NCBI GenBank assembly: GCA_031761405.1
Contig: JASEVX010000115.1
Span: forward strand, 468,787 to 532,786
Direction of reading: 5' to 3'
Origin: Serripes groenlandicus
Lineage: Eukaryota > Mollusca > Bivalvia > Cardiida > Cardiidae
DNA: 64,000 nt
In this document: one piece after another, positions 10,801 to 23,120 of the stretch
How the letters are laid out: every line of letters begins with the position of its first letter
Position numbering within the stretch: position 1 is the stretch's first letter
Made by a program: the position numbers and the translations under genes
Notes under the pieces: model-generated
Database searches by the model: none
Told to the model about the DNA's origin: nothing
What the model saw: the letters and a program-made list of their open reading frames with translations, nothing else

Positions 10801-13380
10801 CTCAGGCCGAAGTGAGACAATCCGGAAACACATGGGTATGGGAACTTGCAGTCATGAAACGACTGCAATATTAATGAAAAATGCGTTAAACCCCAATCAG
10901 TCAAACCATTATGTATACATCTTTAATATAACGCCCCCTAAGTACTTTCAGTGCTTTGATTAACAAAGTGCTGGTATACATGGAAGCAAATGTTAATGAA
11001 TAACTTATTTGTGATACATGCTTTTTACGCATTAACTAGTAAATATTTTTTTTCTGCAGATGGTCGACTCGCCCAGGAAAAACGGAGATCAAATCTAAAT
11101 ATAGAAAAACTCCGGACACCTGTTCCAAGAGGTCTTCTGTCGTACCAAGGAATGTTGAGTCCCATACGCATTTCTACTCTTATTTCACGTAAACATACAA
11201 ACATATTGTCATGTGCGAAAACAACTGATTAAACTTCCATATTTGAACTAGTCAAATATGCTAATTATAAGTAACTGAAATTTGATGTGACGGCATTAAA
11301 AAATTATTCCCGTCATTCAAATATGATTCACGTCATTCAAAATGCGTTAGTGGGTCATTGTTGGTTTTTTTAGTTTATGTAATTATTGCGAAATTGAAAA
11401 CTTTTGAATAACGTTTCCTTATTCTGTCTTAAAAGCTTTACTAAGGTATTTAATAAAAGGAAAATTATGTTTAATGTAGCGATACCTGGCTTTGTATTGT
11501 CTCCTCTCCCAATAGTTTAATTTCTCAAAGACCCTCGTAAAACAACACAAAATCAGTTTTCGTTGCTCAAAAATATTATTCCCTATATGTGTATATCATG
11601 ATACCATATCATATCAAATTACTATCTTTTCATAAACTTCTGTCAACTCGTGTCGATTCTGATAAGACCTAGAAGTGAGACCGTCTTATCAATGGACGGG
11701 CTCATATGTTAAAAGAAGAAATTGCACGTAATGAGCATGTTCCCCGTGTGTCACAATGTTGTTTACTCTATTCTTAAAAAATAATTTCACATACGGAAGA
11801 TTTAACTTGTAGCCTCGTTTTCGATGGCATCTACGGGGGATTTGGTGTATGCTGAAAAGGGGTTAAAACCAATGCAATGTTTGTATAGCTGTTGTTCTGT
11901 TTATCGAATGGTCAGATGTCCCTCCGCACCTTCACACCGGATATAATTTGTAATAACGCTCCAACGTTTAGTTTCTTTATTAATCAGAAATGTGTGATCC
12001 ACAATGGTGTCACAAGTAAACTATACGTAATCAAGTCAGAAAATAACGACTCGTAATTTTTCAAAACATATTAAATTTACAAACCTTAAATTCAGATTGT
12101 CTATGCAGAATACTTTGATTACTATTCATAATTTGTTTAATGACTTGGAAGGAAATAATAGAAAATATTTAAAAAGTCCACGTAATTCTGGATCAATACG
12201 GTAAATGACTTTTTAGGAGGTCTCTAGAGATATGACACCGAAAGTTGTTGTAGGAATAGGCATATGAGTTACCCATATTCGTAACAGTTACACGTGTAGC
12301 AGTGTATCAGTTATACATGTTTATTCATTGTAACTATCGCATGTCAATGATAAAAGCTACAAAGTTTATAGTCATATATATTTGTGTGGTAAATGTGTAA
12401 ATATGTCAAACAGGCGCTATAAATGTTCAACTGTCCTTGTTGTAATTGTCTTCTCTGTTCTATATGATTGTTGGACACACGAATATATAACCGCTTGACT
12501 GTTTCTACTTATACATGTGGTACCGTCCCATAGGTCTTTCAGTGCTTTGATAATAAAACCACTTGACTTTCTAAAATAAATACATGTAATTATACTCTAT
12601 ACATTTATGCATAGTATTATCACAGATGTATTAGTGTTTATATCAATCATGTCTACCATTCAGATCTTCATTTAAAGATATCTGAAAACAAAGTTTAATA
12701 TATCTGAAATAAATATTTAAACTCTATGCATTTTTGCCTTTATTACTGCTGTTACAACCCAAACACTGCAACAGGTTACCAGCTTATCCACTCATACGTG
12801 TGGTACCGTCCCACAGGACTTTCAGTGCTTTGATAATATTTTTGTATTCTCGTAAACTTGATGAGGCACGGTAAATTAGGACTCTTTCCCTGATACACTT
12901 CTTGAAAGTCGCATGTATTGAACAATCTTAGTAATAGAACTCAAAAATCTGAAAAATATCAAAACTTATTAATTGAATGCAGCAGTTGACATTGTGGGAA
13001 AATGAGAATTTGCTCTTTCTGCTCATAATGCCTTTTGTATTGGTGAAACTTTTCACTGATCGGTTCTCACTTCAGACGCAGGGTAAAATTAGAAACTTCA
13101 TTTCAGCTCCGTTTTTGTGTTTTCCCGCTATAGATTCATGTTTGTAAATCACGTGACCTTTACGGTAGTTTTTATACGAAAGAAATATTGCGTTACAAAT
13201 TTGGACCATGAAACAAGTAAACTTTACACTTATCCATATTTCTTTCTAAATCTCACCCTGATCAACTTATGTGATATGTGATACTGGTTCCCCTTATATG
13301 CATTTCATAAATGAGCCGCGTCTATCGGTTAGACGTCTTTATACATATTCGTACGGTGAAGACTCAGGAGAGGATGTGCA
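10801..13380. other. Intergenic DNA of block A; no gene recognised
   Basis: About 11,330-11,625 aligns with 38,370-38,640. The remainder to 13,375 has no counterpart in block B. The phrase gtggtaccgtccca followed by ctttcagtgctttgataata occurs at 12,520 and 12,800, with a third, partial match near 10,945, so it belongs to a dispersed repeat. Confidence 0.5.
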
Positions 13381-15234
13381 GCATGATACATGGTATACAT
13401 ACCTAAATGCACGTTCTGACAAAAAACAGGAAGTGTAGCCTCAGTTATCTCATACGCAACTGAAATAGGTGTGTTGCAGTATAGATATTATAGCGGTGCT
13501 TAATGCAGACCTTCGTGTTGTTGTTACATGTTTAGAGAAGAAACTCATTCTAATGACACTTATTGTTAGAAGGTTATTGAAACATTATGCGACACATTTG
13601 CGAGCAGTGCTAGAACCAGATAATACTGCAAAGATGTGTAAGCTAGTCTGAATCTACACTAGTCGCAAATGCCTTAGGGTCGGTTTTCGCAAAGCAAATA
13701 TCATACTTGATATTTAGATGGAATAACTAAGCACTGTTTAATGAGGGAAACGACTGAGAACGTAATCTCGTTAATCATCATTCAGACCAGTGTACTCGAA
13801 AATAGGTTGATACGGTATTTTTGTGAATATTTGTGGGAAAGTGTATAAAGCGAAACTTGATCAAACAAACGTTCACGAATGAACTATCTGTATCTATTTT
13901 CAACTGCAGAGGTCAGAATGATCTATTAAAGTATCCGCGGTCAGTTTACTTTCACAACAGATAATGTATAATTAAAGTATTGAATGACTGAAAATACAAA
14001 CTATTACAAGAAGCAACGTTTCCACATACTATGTGTGAGCGAGCGGATCTCTATTTAAAGATCTGTATACGAGCGTCGCACCAATCCGATGACATCTTTG
14101 ATGAGATCAGTCAACGTAGTCTGATCTGGATCTTCACTTCTCGCCCCAAACAAAATATGTTACTGAAGAGAAGACAGTTTTGTTCTGGACTTGGCATTAC
14201 TAACCTTGTATTTGCTTTATTGGATCAGGCTTAAATGATCCTAGTTGTTGGTCGCGATAGCTCAGTCGGTAACGACGAGAACTATCAATTCAAATGGTTG
14301 TGAGATCAAATGCCTGCTCGGCCATTCTTTCTCTCCGATGATTTGACGAAAGTAATTTTCCTTCCTAAACTTTGTCCTGCAAATGTCTCATTTCAACGAT
14401 ATCTTAAGTAGATCCTTATAGGTCAAAGTTCAGATGATCTAAAGTGTTTACACATGCTTTCCCTATGAATCGGGGACTTTGTCCATTCCACTTCATAACA
14501 ACGAGGAAAATAATAGTAAATACTCAAGTAGGGTGTTAACAAAAACAAAAGAAAAGATAATTACAAAACTGATCAACATATCAACGTTCAATGAGACGAC
14601 CCTTCAAATATGATGTTAGGCAACCATTTCCCACATACATGTACTACAAGTCATCATCAGACGACACATCGAGACAAACATATGGACCATCTTTATAAAT
14701 GAAACTTTACGTATTGAACATTCATTTGCAAAATGAGAAATTTGCTATGTGAACAAATTCTCCCTTTTCACTTTTTATACCACATAAGTAAGTTTCAGGT
14801 GCGTCAAAATCGTGGAAAGGGCTGAACAGAGAACAAAGAAACATCGCATGTATTACTGGGTAATATCGATGCCGTATCTACCTATTTGCGAGTAAAGTGG
14901 TCAGCATGATCCTAGAAATCAGGCCCTGTCGCTCCTCCATTTAACAGTATGTACTAAGTGATTCCATCTTAAGATGACCGGATAGGCAATGGCTATGAGG
15001 GTAGATCCAGACTAGCATGTGCATACGCACAGTCTGATCTGATTATGAACTATTCGCCAATGAGTCGGCTTATGTTTAATAAAATAGTGGCAATTAATGT
15101 CAATTTGAATGATATTAAATGTATGTGCTTTATAGTTATTCTTAATTAATCGTGAAACAATAATACTAGGGCTTGTTTGCATTAAGCACCGCTCATTACT
15201 ACAACACATATACCTCTGCTGCTTATAAATGTAA
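13381..15234. other. Intergenic DNA of block A, paralogous to 38,690-40,914
   Basis: Collinear with block B apart from an extra stretch in B at about 39,815-40,185. It holds a SINE head (14,251) and one fold-back repeat arm around 14,700-14,830. Short frames here are not conserved as proteins between blocks. Confidence 0.6.
14251..14322 (+). mobile_element. tRNA-like SINE head (block A copy)
   Basis: The sequence gcgatagctcagtcggtaac matches a tRNA A box, and the later ggttgtgagatcaaatgcc is a decayed B box. The paralogue lies at 39,636-39,707 (B box gttcaaattcc). The stems are not preserved well enough for a working tRNA, so it is called as a SINE remnant. Confidence 0.7.
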
Positions 15235-15770
15235 TGAGGCTACACTTCCAATTATTTGACACAATGTGTATATATGTATGTATAACATAAATGTAATGGG
15301 GCTACACTTCCAGTTCTTTGACACAATTTGTATATACATATGTATAACATATATGTAATTAGGCTACACTTACAGTTCGTTTACACATTGTGTATTAACA
15401 TATGTATAACATATATGTAATAGGGCTACACTTCCAGTTATTCGATATAATGTGTATTTACGTATGTATAACATAAATGTAATGGGGCTACACTTCCAGT
15501 TCTTTGACACAATGTGTATATACATATGTATAACATATATGTAATGAGGCTACACTTACAGTTCGTTTACACATTGTGTATTTACGTATGTATTACATAT
15601 ATGTAATGGGGCTACACTTCCAGTTCTTTGACACAATGTGTATATACGTATGTATAACATATATGTAATGGGGCTAAACTTACAGTTCTTTTACACATTG
15701 TGTACTTAGGTATGTATAACATATATGTAATGGGGCTAGACTTCAAGTTCTTTGACACAATGTGTATATA
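15235..15770. repeat. 62-bp tandem array, block A part 1 (about 9 copies)
   Basis: The unit reads acttccagttctttgacaca, atgtgtatttacatatgtat, aacatatatgtaatggggct, ac. Copies are spaced by 62 bases (15,244 and 15,306). The same unit makes the much longer array at 40,915-43,925. Confidence 0.93.
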
Positions 15771-15930
15771 GAATAGGTGCTTTGAGACTACTGGTGTGAA
15801 AAAAACAGGAAACATAGGGAAAGACGAACCGACCGCCGTGATATAACTGAAAATTGTTGAAAACAGTGTAACACTCAGTCAAACAATTCCATAAGTTGTT
15901 TCATGGTCAAAATGGACTATTTGTACCACC
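15771..15930 (+). mobile_element. SINE 3' body fragment (first of two in block A)
   Basis: Contains gtgctttgagactactggtg and gaccgccgtgatataactga, the conserved 3' part of the local SINE families. An almost identical copy is at 16,905-17,075 and a single counterpart at 44,050-44,210. The array pieces around it suggest it was duplicated together with array units. Confidence 0.75.
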
Positions 15931-16080
15931 ATGACAAAATGTGTATATACGTATGTAAAACATATATGTAATGGGGCTAAACTTCCAGTCCGTTGACACA
16001 ATGTGAATTTACATATGTATAACATATATGTAATGGGGATAAACTTCCAGTTCGTTGACACAATGTGTATTTACAAATTT
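15931..16080. repeat. 62-bp tandem array, block A part 2 (about 2.5 copies)
   Basis: Same unit as 15,235-15,770. It is cut off from part 3 by about 385 bases that include the fold-back element at 16,303. Confidence 0.9.
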
Positions 16081-16302
16081 ATTACATGCCTGTTTATTTT
16101 CCGGTGGAAATACACACAGATTGACATGCGCAAATACACCACGACAGATTAAAATTCCGTATCTATATGCGGTGTAAATACAAGATTGTGACGTCATACA
16201 GTGACGTAACCGGTTTGATGACGATATTAGTACTATTTACTATTAATAAAATGTAAACTCAATAAATTTTCGCTGCTCATAGATTGTAGGTATGTAATAA
16301 AA

Positions 16303-16465
16303 GAAATATTATGTTGTGGGGTGGATAATAGAGTTCGTATTAACGACGCGTAGCGTGGGGAAATCCATATCTTAGCTCGACCTACGGTCTCGTAAGATAT
16401 CGATTTTCCCACGCTACTTGTCGTGGAATACGAACTCATTTATCCACCCCACAACATAATATTCC
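16303..16465. mobile_element. 163-bp fold-back element with about 70-bp arms
   Basis: The left arm starts gaaatattatgttgtggggt and the right arm ends ccccacaacataatattcc. Pairing continues through gagttcgtatt against aatacgaactc, then tagcgtgggga against a decayed tcccacgcta, to cttagct near the centre. It is nearly a perfect hairpin, has no coding capacity and sits within the 62-bp array. No equivalent was seen in the block B array, so it arrived after duplication or was lost in B. Confidence 0.88.
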
Positions 16466-16815
16466 GTATGTATAACATATATGTAATGGGGCTACACTTC
16501 CAGTTCTTTGGCCCAATGTGTATTTACATATGTATAACATATATGTAATGAGGCTACACTTCCAGTTCTTTGACACAATGTGTATATACATATGTATAAC
16601 ATATATGTAATGGGGCTACACTTCCAGTTCTTTGACACAATATGTGTATTTACATGAATAACATATATGTAGTGGGGCTACACTTCCAGTTCTTTTACAC
16701 ATCGTGCATTTACGTATGTATAACATATATGTAGTGGGGACAGTTCTTTGACACAATGTGCATATGTATAACATATATGTAGTGGGGCTACACTTCCAGT
16801 TCTTTTACACTCCAG
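16466..16815. repeat. 62-bp tandem array, block A part 3 (about 5.6 copies)
   Basis: Continuation of the 62-bp array after the fold-back element. One unit near 16,740 is shortened. Confidence 0.9.
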
Positions 16816-16904
16816 TGAAACTGTACAAAGTCTTCATCGTACGCAGATGTATTAAGACCCCAAATCGCTACACGTTACTCATATATATAAACTGTAAATA
16901 AGGG

Positions 16905-17075
16905 GAACCAGAATAGGTGCTTTGAGACTACTGGTGTGAGAAAACCAGGAACCATATGAATAGACGAACCGACCGCCGTGATATAACTGAAAATTGTTGA
17001 AAACAGTGTTTATACTCAGTCAAACAATTCCATAAGTTGTTTCAGGGTCAAAATGGACTATTTGTACCGCAATGA
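16905..17075 (+). mobile_element. SINE 3' body fragment (second of two in block A)
   Basis: Near-identical to 15,771-15,930 and aligned with 44,050-44,210 in block B. No tRNA-like head is seen directly upstream, where the 62-bp array ends. Confidence 0.75.
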
Positions 17076-18402
17076 TTCGTTCGTACATCCAACCTTAAAA
17101 CGCGCGTGACTATTTAAAGGAATGATAGCTTCGCAAATAAAGTCGAGATCAAGTTAAGACTGTTACTTTTGCACATGGAAATGAAAATATAAAATCAGTT
17201 TGCATGCGACAATGAAACAAGGGTTATCAATAACTTCGATGAGATACATGGTAACTCTGTTTGTACTCAAAGACAGTAACAAAGCTGTTAACATTTCAGT
17301 AATTTCAGTTATTGATTAGCCTGGTTTCGAAACATTTGTATCTTTGCCATTTTCGATGAAGAATGACTTGTCGCTGTGCAAATATATCTGTATGTCTGTA
17401 TTATCTTTTAACACCACATATACGCATGCCGCTTGCGATTTATCGTAATTTTTGTAGACAAACCTTACGCTGGCATAAATGTAATTGCTTGTTTACGTTC
17501 TGGTAAGTTAATACATCTATTACAGAACAAGTAAGACTGATATAGAATTGATTAAATGTTAATAGTATTGATGTGGTTAATTTATTTTTAAAAATTTCAT
17601 GTGAAACTGAGCCCTAGTGGGTGAGTCTACCAGGTAATATATAACAAATAACATTGTTAAGACATTGTTTTACAACAATGAGATAGACATTCATTTTGAA
17701 ACATAAACGTTTGCAAATATTATCACGTTTACAACTGTTCTAAGTATTTGAATGGAATAACATATTTGGTTTTATTAAAAATCCCAAAAGTAAATGACAA
17801 TTTTTGACGGACATTTTTAAAACCCTTTCCCACAATTTACATGACGATGTACAGATTAGGATATGCATAAGTAAATACGATTCGCATGTCTTTATAAATA
17901 TTAATATATACATTAGTACATACGATTCGCATGTCTTAATCAAGTCATTTTAACCAATATAACGTGTAAGAATTACACCCACAACAAATATCTTAAATAA
18001 AACCTCGTATTTTCATTGCATCCGTAATGAACAAGAAATCAATAATGAAACGTTTCCCAAATACAGAAGGCCTTATCAGCAGAAAGAGCAATTTTTCAGT
18101 GTCTCACAATGTCACAGCTCCATTTTAAGAATAACATTTTCATGTTCTTACGTTTCAGATTTTGTGTTTGTTTTACTAAGATTTTTCAAAGCAGTCTACT
18201 CATAAGAAGCATATCAGGGAAATTGTAAGTCCCTACATGTATTTCCTGTGACGTATCAAGATTTAGCTAACGGAGCAGTATAACACCGAGACATCATAAA
18301 TCCCCGTACCATATCGACATCAACATACTGCTGCTCGCTGGTCCCCGAACCATATCGACATCAACATACTGTTGCTCGCTGGTCTCCAAGAAGACGATTG
18401 TC
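17076..18402 (+). other. 5' flank of C1q gene A
   Basis: Collinear with 44,211-45,801 in block B except for the B-only SINE at 45,031. The empty site is at 17,852-17,861. A 51-bp doublet of acgattcgcatgtctt occurs at 17,870-17,940. At 18,210-18,217 the sequence catatcag replaces the tatataag present in B. Just before the start codon, about 40 bases are tandemly doubled (18,300-18,385, catatcgacatcaacatact twice); B has this once. Confidence 0.7.
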
Positions 18403-18895
18403 ATGGATCTGTTTAGACTTAGGCTTGTTTTTATTGTATGTATACTTTACACCACCATCTCCTGCGGACGCTCCGAACCAAGTTGCTCGAAATTTGATTA
18501 CGAAGAAAAGTTATTAGAAAAGATGATCAAAATGGAGGATAAATTTGACAAGATGGAAAAGGCGTATACAGAATCAAAGGCAGATTTTGCAGAAGAAAAG
18601 AAGAAAGTTCAAGAGGAAACTAATACCATGAAAGCAACAATTGAACAATTCGTTGAAGACGGTGCTCAAAAGTTAACCACCATGAAAGCAACAATTGAAC
18701 AATTCGTTGAAGACGGTGCTCAAAAGTTAACCACCATGGAAGACGACGTAAAGAATGAGAAAGAAAGAATGGTGAAAGAGGTTAATGATGCAAGTGCTGC
18801 CACAGAACGGACCCTTCAAGAGAATGAAGCGAAACTGGTGAGACTTTCTGGTGACCTGCGAGTGTTTCAGAATGAGACTATAAGTGACCTTACAG
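18403..18895 (+). CDS. C1q-domain protein A, exon 1 (signal peptide and coiled coil)
   Basis: This exon encodes residues 1-164 plus one base of codon 165. The protein opens with MDLFRLRL and a hydrophobic stretch ending near TTISCG (about residue 22), a typical signal peptide, so the product should be secreted. Cys21 and Cys28 flank the mature N-terminus. Residues about 30-150 are highly charged (KMIKMEDKFDKMEKAYTESK, then EKKKVQEE) and should form a coiled coil for oligomerisation; there is no collagen Gly-X-Y stretch. An 18-residue block (TMKATIEQFVEDGAQKLT) is tandemly doubled at 18,625-18,732. NET at residue 157 is a possible N-glycosylation site. The exon ends at ccttacag before gtaaat. 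The start is the first ATG of the conserved frame and is shared with copy B. Reading through the donor adds about 30 unconserved residues, so splicing is preferred. A mucosal or haemolymph lectin-like role is known for the family and inferred here. Confidence 0.88.
18625..18732 (+). repeat. 54-bp in-frame tandem duplication in exon 1 of copy A
   Basis: Two nearly identical 54-base copies (18,625-18,678 and 18,679-18,732) encode the same 18 residues. Copy B has only a shortened single version (MKATFEHMEDD). Eighteen residues equals 7 plus 11, a spacing that coiled coils can absorb. Confidence 0.95.
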
Positions 18896-19596
18896 GTAAA
18901 TACGTAACACTTATGTTTTTATATGTGAACAGTTTCTCGGGCTTTAAGGTCTTAAAACATCTTCGGTTCGACATCACGCGGATGCTTTAAGGCCCAAAAG
19001 TGTTTTGATTCGTATGAAGCAGACGACTTTTGAAAACATTGTGGCAAAATTTCAATGCTTTCACTTCTGTTATTTTTAATGCGAGTAGAGTCTTGGGATC
19101 ACGCAGATGCTATAAGGCCCGAAAGCGTCTGAGGAGGGTCTAATTAATAAACCCGTCCGCACTTGCAGACGCAATTTGATACATTTCCAGCAGACGACTC
19201 TTGAAATTTGTTCGTCCCATGACTTTAATCGACACCTTGTATTTTAAAAAGAAAATTTGAAACTTTGCGGCAATACATGGCGTGCAAGGGTAGAGAGATA
19301 GTCTATTCGAATTTGTTTTATAATCATTTCAACCTAATTCAACACAATCTTAGCTTCAATCCATTTGTATGAGTAGTATTTCAAACCAATCGAAATCGTA
19401 CAATGTTTAATTGAATTTGGCATTGTTGCAGATTTGACACTTTTTCAGACAAAAAATTAAATTAGGTCAGCGTTTTGTTTATTTATACAATTTTCGGAAA
19501 AGGGGAGACATGATCGGAAACAACCCAAACTAATTCTTGCACGTGTGAAGTTTATAAAAGTGCATCCGAATTAGACTACTAAATGCCACAAAAGGG

Positions 19597-19905
19597 GCCG
19601 ATTCCCGGTAGCTCAATCGGTAGCGACGTGCGCTGTCAATTCAGGGGTTGTGAGCTCGAATCCGAGCTCGGGCAACATTCTTACCGACATTTGACAAAAG
19701 TCCATGCGACAAGTGTCATTAGTCTTTCACCAGTGGGCGAACAGTCTATGTGAAATAGATGCCAGTTGTCTAGAAAGTATGTTTTGTGGAGTACTGGTGT
19801 GAGAAAGCCATAACACACATGAGTAGTAGAACTGGTCGCCGTGATATGACTGATTTTCTTTTTGAAATAAGCGTTAAACCCAAATCAATCAATTAATCAA
19901 AGCCA
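19597..19905 (+). mobile_element. tRNA-derived SINE in intron A
   Basis: The head contains cggtagctcaatcggtagcg (A box) and gtgagctcgaatccgagctc (B box region). The body includes gagtactggtgtgagaaagc and ggtcgccgtgatatgactga, and the 3' end is gcgttaaacccaaatcaatc. It lies inside the segment missing from block B. Confidence 0.85.
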
Positions 19906-20469
19906 CAAAAGGGATATATTTAGATATTCTAACCTCGGGCGGCGTATGTAAATTCAAATTTGATTTGTGGATTCGGCTAGCTCTTGCCAGAGTGCTGGAT
20001 TGCTGGATATGTTAGGACGTACTAAATACAGTCAAGATATTCCGATAAGGTTGACATCTGTTTGATCTTTCTTCGCATTCTGTCGATCGCCTTTTCATTT
20101 TTTACCTGTCTCTCTCCTTATACCAACTCTATATTTTTGCTCATTCTGTCGATTAATCTTTTTTATTTTTATATCCGTTTCTCTCATTATATCAACTCTT
20201 ATTCTGTTTATCATCTCCTTTCCATTAGTATATATGTCCCTCTCATTATATCAAATTGTGTGCCTATGTCTTGTTTAATACATCTCGCAGAACCAGATCA
20301 TATGCTTTGTTTTGCTGGCGCACCTGAATATACACTAGTCGTTAATGTCTTACGTTTTGTATTCCGAGATGATTTATCCCTCACTCAGTTTATCTCGTCA
20401 TGCATTTTGAAAGAATTGTCTATATCCAATACACTGTGTGTTTCTGTGTTAATTCAAACAGCACAAAGT

Positions 20470-21060
20470 CAGATCAGACTGCGCTGACGGACCTGGATCT
20501 GCGCTAGTCGCTCGGTTGGATTTAGCAGAGCACCGACCGTTTACCTCTCACTCCGTTCATCTCGTTACGCATTCTTAAAGTCTTGTCTATATCTATGAAA
20601 GTGTGTGTGTCTCTGTGTATTGGTATATACCTAGGAGTCAGATCAGACTGCACTAACCAACTCACGAATCTAGATGTTCACATCTGGCTTATGCTTTATG
20701 ATTGGTATCTCTCACTCTGTATATTTCTTCAATAATTATTTGAAGGGGCCGAATCTATCAAACTGTGTGTCTCTGTGTAGTGGTATATACCGAAGAGTCA
20801 GATCAGGCTGCACAGACAGCTCCCGAATCTAGATGTTCACATCTGGCGTGAGCCTTTAAATAGAGATAAGTATCTCTGACTCGGTATATTTCGTCAAGAA
20901 TAATTTGAAGGGATCTTTAAAATGTCTGTCTCTGTGTTGTGGTATATACCAAAGAGTCAGATCAGGCTGCACAGACACCTCTCGAATCTAGATGTACACA
21001 TCTGGCTTATGTTTATGATTAGTATCTCTCAATTGGTATAATGTTTCAGTATTATTTAAC
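20470..21060. repeat. Intronic tandem repeat, about 160-bp unit (about 3.5 copies)
   Basis: The phrase gtatatacc..agagtcagatcag recurs at 20,623, 20,785 and 20,942 (spacings 162 and 157). Each unit also has ctcgaatctagatg or a variant, and tctctcactcggtatat. It shares phrases with the 154-bp array downstream, so the two are related. Confidence 0.85.
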
Positions 21061-21353
21061 GGGGTCTGTATCTATCAAACTGTCTGTCTCTATGTTGTTG
21101 TTTAAAAAAATAGGATCAGGATCAACACTACTTTATGGTTGGTTTTCGCAGAGCGCCGCCCTTAAATTCTATCTCTCACTCGGTATATTTTGTCATATGT
21201 GTTGTTTACAAATAGCAGGGCCAGATCAGGCTTCTCTTATTCGCTCAATCTATACTACTTGCTTAAGTGTTATGGTTGGTATCTCTCACTGTTTGTTTTG
21301 TGAAACGTTTTTTGACAGTGTCCGTATCTATCTAACTTAGTGTTTCTGTGATG

Positions 21354-21880
21354 ATGTATATAGCGCGGAGCAAGATCAGGCGACACTGACTTGCGGGTGG
21401 ATCTGGGTCTATACCACTTGCTTAAGCTTTATCGTTGGTATCGCTCACTCCGTTTATTTTGTGAAACATTTTTCCGGGAAAGTGTCCGTATCTATTTAAC
21501 TGTGTTGATGTATATAACACGGAGCAAGATCTGGCGACACTGACTTGCGGGTGGATCTGGGTCTATACCACTGGCTTAATCTTTATCGTTGGTATCGCTC
21601 ACTCCGTTTATTTTGTGAAACATTTTTCAGGGAAAGTGTCCGTATCTATTTAACTGTGTTGATGTATATAGCACGGGGCAAGATCAGGCGACACTGACTT
21701 GCGGGTGGATCTGGGTCTATACCACTGGTTTAATCTTTATGGTTGGTATCGCTCACTCCGTTTATTTTGTGAAACATTTTTCAGGGACAGTGTCCGTATC
21801 TATTTAACTGTGTTGATGTATATAGCACGGATCAGGATCAGGCGACACTGTCTTACAGGCGGATCAGGATCGTTACTACT
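21354..21880. repeat. Intronic tandem repeat, 154-bp unit (about 3.5 copies)
   Basis: atgtatatagc.cggagcaagatcaggcg recurs at 21,354, 21,508, 21,662 and 21,816, exactly 154 bases apart. Block B has a longer related array at 47,480-48,780. Frames reading through it (LGLYHWFNLYGWYRSLRL and similar) are repeat by-products. Confidence 0.9.
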
Positions 21881-21929
21881 AGATTAAGCTTTATGGTTTG
21901 TTTTCGCAGTGCGCCGCCCTTAAATTATA

Positions 21930-22095
21930 TCTCTCCCTAGATATATATGTTGTCAATCATTAATGGATCGTGTCTGTATCTATCAAAGTCAGCTCCTCTG
22001 TGTTGTTTCTATATCTCACTCAGTATAGTTCGTCAATCATTATTGGATCGTGTCTGTATCTATCAAAGTCAGCTCCTCTGTGTTGTTTACAAGTG
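21930..22095. repeat. Intronic 80-bp repeat (2 copies)
   Basis: Two copies of gtcaatcattaatggatcgt, gtctgtatctatcaaagtca and gctcctctgtgttgttt. Block B carries four copies (48,847-49,170). Confidence 0.88.
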
Positions 22096-22230
22096 AAGGG
22101 CCAGATATGGCTGCACTGAATCGCTGCATCTACACTGCTTGCTTATGTGTTATGACTGATTTTCTCATGTTTGCCAGTGTCTGGTCACATATGCATTGAT
22201 TCGCTAGCGGATCTGGAACTACACTAACCC

Positions 22231-22580
22231 TTTCCCACATATAAAGAAAATGCAGCAGACTACTTTGAAATGATCAAATCACAAATATCGAAAATATCTA
22301 CTAATGAAATTGTAATTATTGTATAGAGCTGAAAACATTGTGGCAAAAGGAGAAATTGCTTGTTTTGAGCAATTTCTTCTTTTGTTACAATGTTTTCAAA
22401 ATACGTCTGCTGCAGAAGCGTCAGAAAGCGCATGCATGTGGTTGATTATATCCTAGGGCTTCTCATACATATATTTTAAAAACATTGTGACAAAAGAAGA
22501 AATTATATACAATAATTACAATGTTTTCAAAGTCGTCTGCTGCAGAGGCTTCAGAAAGCGTCTGCATGTGGGAAGGGGTT
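22231..22580. mobile_element. Fold-back repeat near the acceptor site of intron A
   Basis: The left side reads aaccctttcccacatataaa, then gcagcagactactttgaaat. A core hairpin follows: acattgtggcaaaaggagaa with attgctt and its complement, ending gttttcaaaatacgtctgct. The right side repeats the end motif twice (cagaagcgtcagaaagcg; cagaggcttcagaaagcgtc, then gggaaggggttaa). Relatives are at 33,692, 49,332, 61,330 and 61,820. It may be a MITE; termini are uncertain. Confidence 0.7.
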
Positions 22581-22704
22581 AATGGTTGATTTTATCCTAA
22601 GGCCGTTGAGATATGTCTCCCATTGTCTCGTCACACATTTGGATTTTTGACTCTATCAAACTGTGTATTGTTGTTTTATAGTTTTATTTTCATTCTTCCT
22701 ACAG

Positions 22705-23120
22705 GTCTGTTAAAAACACCCGACGTATTTTTCACGGCAAAGGACCTCGTCGACAAGACATTATCAACTGGTCAGATATTCGTTTTTCCCACACTCGTAG
22801 AGAACAGAGGTGACGGTTACAGTAAGGAAAGTGGTGTCTTTACAGCGCCTGTTGACGGGGATTATATTTTCACCACACAGATGTGTAATCATTCTACTAA
22901 ATATGTCTATTTAGCTTTTGTCGTAGATGATAAGATACAGAAACAAATGGTAATCTATGGAAAAAGTGGGGGAAGTTGTGCCACTGCTACTCTTATGTCA
23001 CGACTCAAAGCAGGGGCTCGTGTAGCCATTAAGAGTACGGCTACCTCGAATGTCTACTTCAATAGCTCACGCTGGGGAAGTCATTTCTCTGGCTACCTCC
23101 TGAGAAAGTATTTACCGTAA
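22705..23120 (+). CDS. C1q-domain protein A, exon 2 (C1q domain)
   Basis: This exon completes codon 165 (g plus gt, glycine) and continues LLKTPDVFFTAKDL through residue 302 to TAA at 23,118-23,120. Residues about 172-298 form a full-length C1q domain: a first strand around DVFFTAK, then FVFPTLVENRGDGY, the core SGVFTAPVDGDYIFTT, YLAFVVDD, a LMSRLKAGARVAIK strand and the closing HFSGYLLRKY. These match the conserved FTAPVxGxYxF and FSGYLL signatures of the C1q/TNF fold, whose domains trimerise and bind ligands through surface loops. The total coding length of 909 bases with phase-1 joining supports the two-exon model. No third exon is needed. An ATG in the intron just upstream keeps the frame open but only gives a shadow start. 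There is no AATAAA in the following 250 bases. Confidence 0.92.

Larger units (their letters stand above)
18896..22704 (+). other. Intron 1 of C1q gene A
   Basis: The intron runs from GT at 18,896 to AG at 22,703-22,704 (ttcattcttcctacag). It holds a SINE, three groups of tandem repeats and a fold-back repeat. It splits a glycine codon after its first base (phase 1), exactly as in copy B. About 850 bases (19,225-20,070) have no partner in intron B. Confidence 0.85.

Noticed and set aside
10990..11232. 80-residue frame upstream of the C1q genes
   Set aside because: No motif, no conserved partner in block B and no codon pattern suggesting selection.
20062..20487. 141-residue frame in intron A
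   Set aside because: Low-complexity translation of repeat-rich intron; the matching part of intron B is broken differently.
22623..22704. Start of a separate C1q protein just upstream of exon 2
   Set aside because: This frame is the intron end including the polypyrimidine tract. Phase-1 joining to exon 1 gives a complete protein in both copies.
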